From contig NZ_BJOU01000017.1 of NCBI RefSeq assembly GCF_009932435.1, positions 62,001 to 126,000 of the forward strand: a stretch of DNA of 64,000 nt. Direction: 5' to 3'. This DNA comes from Gordonia crocea (lineage in GTDB: Bacteria > Actinomycetota > Actinomycetes > Mycobacteriales > Mycobacteriaceae). The translations under genes were made by a program, and so were the position numbers. Below are positions 60,673-64,000 of this stretch, in pieces. The notes under the pieces are model-generated. The model made no database searches. It was given only the letters and a program-made list of their open reading frames with translations, and was not told the origin of the DNA. The first letter of the stretch is position 1, and every line of letters begins with the position of its first letter.

Positions 60673-61764
60673 TCACCCGGGGAGGTTGGTGCCGGTTCCC
60701 GACCGGCCGCCGCGCAGCTGGCTGAGCAATTCCGCAGCCGAGATGCCCGAGCTGTGCTGACCCTCGGCACGACGGCGGCCGCCACCCTCGGATTCCTCAT
60801 CAGCATCGGCGGGCGCGGTCGGGGTCACCCACGAATCCGTGGGGAACTCGCCGCCGCCCTGTTCGTCGCCCTGCTGACCATCGGTCGCGGCCTCGTCGCT
60901 CTCGACGGGCGGCTGTTCGTACGTCGGCTCGGCGTATGGCCCGCCGTAGGACTGCTCCGACGACGGGGCGACATAGGGCTCGTAGGCCGGCTGCTGCTCG
61001 ACACCGGTGACCGTCTCGTAGGTCTGTTCCTCCGCGGCGTAGGCCTGTCCGGACGTCGGCGGGATCGTGTAGTGGTCGGCGTCGACCGGCACCGTGTAGG
61101 TCGCCGGCTCGCGGAACGGGCTGACATAGGGCTCGGCGTCATCCTCGACGACCGGGATGATCTCGGTCAGATCGTCGCGGCCGCCCTGCGGCGGGTAGTG
61201 CCGGCCATCGGCCGCCGGTGGCGCGGTGGACGCGAAATCGGTGGCCGCGAGCAGGCTGTCATCGGCGGCATAGTTCGAGATCGCCGACGACAGCTCGCGC
61301 AGCCGCTCGTTCGGCAGGGCGACGCGGTCGTCGGGCAGTTCCCGGCCCATCAGCGCCTCGAGGCTCGCCCGCAGCGCCGCGATCTGCTCTTGCAGCTCGC
61401 GCAGGTCGTGGTTGGCCTCCGCCGCCACCTCGCGCCGGATCTGGGCTTCGACGTCGGTCTCGTACTGGTGCCGGGCGGCGATTTCGCGCTCCAACTGCAG
61501 CTCGTACACCAAGCGCATGTCGCGGCTCTTCGCTTCGGCGGTCTCGGCCTGCCGGCGGTACCGGGCGATGCCGATGGCACCGAGTACCGCGGCCCACAGC
61601 GCGGCGATGACCGCGACCGAGGCCCGGACGGTGAGTTGGTCGCTCCAGATCATCATGATGCTCGCGACCAGCGCCAACACGATCAATAGACCCAAGAGCC
61701 ACTGCCCCGACGCGGATCGTGGCGTGGTGCGTTTCTCGGCCGAACGCCTCGTGGAGGTCGTCAT
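60673..61764 (-). CDS. Membrane protein with coiled coil, Rv3604c-type (DUF6779)
   Basis: The 363-residue protein has two N-terminal membrane helices (about residues 22-40 and 46-65), a heptad-like helix (TAEAKSRDMRLVYELQLEREIAARHQYETDVEAQIRREVAAEANHDLRELQEQIAALRASLEAL) and a long Pro/Glu/Tyr-rich disordered tail. It lies in the folK-panC block at the position of Rv3604c, a conserved gene of unknown function. It may be a cell-envelope scaffold, but this is inference. Confidence 0.82.
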   Translation of the reverse strand: MTTSTRRSAEKRTTPRSASGQWLLGLLIVLALVASIMMIWSDQLTVRASVAVIAALWAAVLGAIGIARYRRQAETAEAKSRDMRLVYELQLEREIAARHQYETDVEAQIRREVAAEANHDLRELQEQIAALRASLEALMGRELPDDRVALPNERLRELSSAISNYAADDSLLAATDFASTAPPAADGRHYPPQGGRDDLTEIIPVVEDDAEPYVSPFREPATYTVPVDADHYTIPPTSGQAYAAEEQTYETVTGVEQQPAYEPYVAPSSEQSYGGPYAEPTYEQPPVESDEAATDGQQGDEQGGGEFPTDSWVTPTAPADADEESEGGGRRRAEGQHSSGISAAELLSQLRGGRSGTGTNLPG

Positions 61765-61871
61765 AGTCGTGAACTTACCCGTCTCTCGTCTGTTAACAGC
61801 TCAACCTACACCGGAGCGTCACATTCCTACCCGGACTGACCGTTCAGTATATCGAAGCGAATTTCCGGTGG

Positions 61872-62411
61872 TCAGGCTGTATCCGGGTTGGGTGCTTGAC
61901 CGTCCTCGGCCGGATCCTCCGGCGCCTTACAGCTCTGCTCGAGCCACAGCGCGGCGATCACGAGCGCCACTCCCCCCAGAATCCCGACGATGGTACCGAG
62001 TTTGCTCGCGTTCGCGCTGGCCACATCCTGCAAGTGGTAGAGGTAGGCGGCGATGGCCCCCCAGGCCCCGGTGGCGACCGCCCCCAGGATCGCCGACGCC
62101 TTGGCCAGCGCCACCAGGCGCGCCACCGTCAGGGGGTGCAACTGCTCCTTCGCCTGACCGACTTCGTTGTCCGCGACGCGTCGGCGCACCGCGAATCCGG
62201 CGACCGCCTCGAGCGCGGCCAGGACCAGCAGGACCGCGCTGGTGTACCAGCGGATCGTCGGGAAATCGCCGAAGTTGTAGGCGATGAACACCCACGCCAG
62301 GACGGCGGCCCCGACGGCGACCATCACCAGGTCGCGCAGCTTGGTGGGTCCCAGACCGTTCGGGTTGTCCGGATCGGGCCGGCGCGGCTCGAGGTCCGAC
62401 GGTCGGCTCAT
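61872..62411 (-). CDS. DUF3180 membrane protein (Rv3605c-type)
   Basis: The 179-residue protein has an N-terminal signature GLGPTKLRDLVMVAVGAAVLAWVFIAYNFGDFP and four hydrophobic segments (about residues 28-46, 56-72, 105-122, 138-156). ATG 62411 overlaps the folK stop (ATGA). The gene is the Rv3605c counterpart. Function unknown; gene coupling to folate genes is conserved. Confidence 0.85.
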   Translation of the reverse strand: MSRPSDLEPRRPDPDNPNGLGPTKLRDLVMVAVGAAVLAWVFIAYNFGDFPTIRWYTSAVLLVLAALEAVAGFAVRRRVADNEVGQAKEQLHPLTVARLVALAKASAILGAVATGAWGAIAAYLYHLQDVASANASKLGTIVGILGGVALVIAALWLEQSCKAPEDPAEDGQAPNPDTA

Positions 62412-62950
62412 CGCACCGGCCCCCGGGCCCACGGCACCTCGGTGTCGAGGATGTCGATCCCGGCCCGCTCGTCGGGACCGAGGGCGGCGACGAGATCGGC
62501 GACAGCGGTCGACCCGTCGGGCCGGTCGAGCACCGCGGCGGGATCGGCGGCCAGCCACGGGATCAGGACGAATCCCCGCTCGTGGGCGCGCGGGTGCGGC
62601 AGGATCAGTTCCTCGGTCGCGCTGAACAGGGGATTCCCCTCGTCATCGCGCACGGCGACGACGTCCACGTCGAGGGTCCGCGGACCCCAGCGGACCTCGC
62701 GGCGCCGGTCCGCGGCCGCCTCCAACTCGGCGCCGCGACGCAACCACGACAACCCGTCGCGGTCGCCGGCGACGATCAAGGTGATGTTGTAGAAGTCGTC
62801 CTGCGCCACCGGGCCCCACGGCGGGGTGACGTACACCGGCGAGACGGCGAGAACCCGGTCCGATCCGGCCGAGAAGCCCTCGACCACGCCGGCCAGATGG
62901 CCCAGCCGGTCGCCCAGGTTCGACCCGGCCGACAGCACCGCGGTGCTCAT
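62408..62950 (-). CDS. folK: HPPK, 2-amino-4-hydroxy-6-hydroxymethyldihydropteridine diphosphokinase
   Basis: The 180-residue enzyme has [12 protein letters not shown] (residues 4-15), [29 protein letters not shown] with the Mg-binding DVD and [16 protein letters not shown]. It pyrophosphorylates the pterin for FolP. It overlaps folB and the DUF3180 gene by 4 bases each. Confidence 0.95.
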   Translation of the reverse strand: MSTAVLSAGSNLGDRLGHLAGVVEGFSAGSDRVLAVSPVYVTPPWGPVAQDDFYNITLIVAGDRDGLSWLRRGAELEAAADRRREVRWGPRTLDVDVVAVRDDEGNPLFSATEELILPHPRAHERGFVLIPWLAADPAAVLDRPDGSTAVADLVAALGPDERAGIDILDTEVPWARGPVR

Positions 62951-63333
62951 CCGCGCCCCCGGACGAGCATCGTCTTGCGGGAGCGTCGGGTGACCACCGC
63001 GACGTCGTCGAACGTGAGCGGGATCGGCGCGGACGGCTTGTGGACGGTCACCTCGACCGCGTGCAGGCGGTCGTCGGCCATCACCGCCTCGGCGATGTCG
63101 GAGCCCAGTTTCTCGATCAGGTTGCAGGGCTCGCCGGACACGATGTCGTGGACCAGTTGGGCCAGGGCCCCGTAGTCGAGGGTGTCGGCGAGGTCGTCGG
63201 AGTCGGCGGCCACCGAGAGGTCCAGCCACACCGAGACATCGATGATGAAGTCCTGCCCGTCGCGGCGCTCGTGGTCGAAGACGCCGTGGTGGCCGCGGAC
63301 CTTCAGGCCGCGCAACTCGATCCGATCAGCCAT
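62947..63333 (-). CDS. folB: Dihydroneopterin aldolase FolB
   Basis: The 128-residue enzyme has [25 protein letters not shown] (catalytic Glu region), [30 protein letters not shown] and [19 protein letters not shown] with the catalytic Lys. ATG 63333 overlaps folP by 8 bases. It converts dihydroneopterin to hydroxymethyl-dihydropterin for FolK. Confidence 0.95.
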   Translation of the reverse strand: MADRIELRGLKVRGHHGVFDHERRDGQDFIIDVSVWLDLSVAADSDDLADTLDYGALAQLVHDIVSGEPCNLIEKLGSDIAEAVMADDRLHAVEVTVHKPSAPIPLTFDDVAVVTRRSRKTMLVRGRG

Positions 63334-64000
63334 CGACCGCTCCTTCTTCCGTTGTCCAGGCCCGCGCCACCGCGACGGCATCCCGGCTCGCCGCCGCATC
63401 GTGGACGCGCAGCCCCCACACCCCGGCCGCGGCGGCCAGCGCCGACACCGCGGCCGTGGCCACCTCGCGCCCGGCGGGCGGGCGGTCGACTCCGTCGACG
63501 GCGAGCAATGACCCGAGGAACCGCTTGCGCGACGCCCCGACCAGCACCGGGAAGCCCAGCCCGACCAGGGTCGGCAAACCGCGCAACAGCGCCCAGTTGT
63601 GTGCGGCGCTCTTGGCGAAGCCCAGGCCGGGATCGAGGATCAACCGGTCCGGATCGACTCCCGCGGTCACCGCCGCGTCGACCTGGGCGAGCAACTCGCC
63701 GCTCACCTCGCCGACCACGTCGCGGTAGGCACCCGCCTGTCCGGCGCGATGGGTGAAGTCGTCCGGACCGTAAGGCCCGTCGCCGGCGCGGTCGGTCAGC
63801 GGGCGCCAGTGCATCAGGATCCACGGCAGATCCGCTTCGGCGACCACGGCGGCCATCTGGTCGTCGGCGCGGCCGCCCGAGACGTCGTTGACGTACGCCG
63901 CGCCGGCGTCGATCGCGGCGGCGGCCACCCCCGCGCGCATGGTGTCCACCGAGACGACGATCCCCTCCGCGGCCAATTCGCGGATGATCGGGACGACGCG
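63326..64000 (-). CDS. folP: Dihydropteroate synthase FolP (5' end outside window)
   Basis: About 225 residues of the C-terminal part are visible. They contain [50 protein letters not shown] and [12 protein letters not shown] with the KRF sulfa-binding loop, ending at TGA 63326. The start lies beyond 64000. DHPS condenses the pterin with p-aminobenzoate and is the sulfonamide target. Order folP-folB-folK matches Rv3608c-Rv3606c. Confidence 0.93.
   Translation of the reverse strand, partial: RVVPIIRELAAEGIVVSVDTMRAGVAAAAIDAGAAYVNDVSGGRADDQMAAVVAEADLPWILMHWRPLTDRAGDGPYGPDDFTHRAGQAGAYRDVVGEVSGELLAQVDAAVTAGVDPDRLILDPGLGFAKSAAHNWALLRGLPTLVGLGFPVLVGASRKRFLGSLLAVDGVDRPPAGREVATAAVSALAAAAGVWGLRVHDAAASRDAVAVARAWTTEEGAVDG

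Overview
The window is high-GC actinobacterial DNA. Gene content and order point to a mycolic-acid-containing actinobacterium, most likely Gordonia or a close relative; the genus is inferred, the lineage is well supported. The left 51 kb is a sterol (cholesterol/phytosterol) catabolic region whose gene order follows the Mycobacterium tuberculosis Rv3502c-Rv3523 and Rv3545c-Rv3561 loci. The right 13 kb is a housekeeping block (lysS, coaX, panD, panC, folK, folB, folP) in the same order as Rv3598c-Rv3608c. No rRNA, tRNA, CRISPR array or intact insertion sequence was seen. No stretch longer than 300 bases lacks a gene; the longest gap is 10243-10477 (about 235 bases), which holds two operator-like sites.

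Layout. 1-13715: side-chain genes hsd4A (partial), fdxD, fadE26, fadE27, fadD17, a frameshifted enoyl-CoA hydratase, an SDR, a nitronate-monooxygenase-like protein, fadD19, echA19, a DUF35 protein, ltp4 and ltp3. 13712-19339: an ECF sigma factor operon, a TDT-family transporter with a LysR regulator, and a small HTH protein. 19358-22916: a SnoaL-like protein, cyp125, fadA5 and a ddn-like F420 enzyme. 22913-28340: an insertion relative to M. tuberculosis with a TetR regulator, a second CYP125-like P450, an internally deleted maltose-type acetyltransferase, a truncated haemoglobin, a FadD8-like ligase and a fusion GNAT protein. 28422-33886: C/D-ring genes (two SDRs, echA20, ipdA, ipdB, ipdC). 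33927-42166: a mixed block with an acetoacetyl-CoA synthetase, an ERCC4 nuclease, two decayed genes (sigma factor, VOC protein), a degenerate 13E12-type HNH protein, a methyltransferase and others. 42304-51184: kstR2, accessory genes, fadA6, ipdF, fadE30 and fadD3. 51234-54270: a secreted protein, small unknowns and a kinase/ATPase fusion. 54334-64000: lysS, a rhodanese-like gene behind a poly-cysteine small ORF, a LysM lectin, and the pantothenate and folate genes.

How it works together. CYP125, FadD17/FadD19, FadE26-FadE27, EchA19, Hsd4A and FadA5 would activate and shorten the C26 side chain. Ltp3/Ltp4 with the DUF35 protein fit aldolytic removal of C24-branched chains. FadD3, FadE30, IpdF, EchA20, IpdA, IpdB, IpdC and FadA6 would degrade the remaining C and D rings through HIP-CoA. 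Two operator types are readable. TAGAAC-x2-GTTCTA-like sites (KstR type) sit before the side-chain genes. ACCAAGC-x4-GCTTGGT-like sites (KstR2 type) sit before echA20, fadD3/fadE30 and kstR2. Several sites lie within 7-12 bases of the start codon, suggesting very short or absent leaders.

Several genes look damaged: a 2-bp duplication in an enoyl-CoA hydratase, an amber codon in a VOC gene, a deletion that removes sigma region 2, and loss of metal-binding Cys in an HNH protein. A family of 21-bp repeats and a 30-bp perfect palindrome lie between genes.
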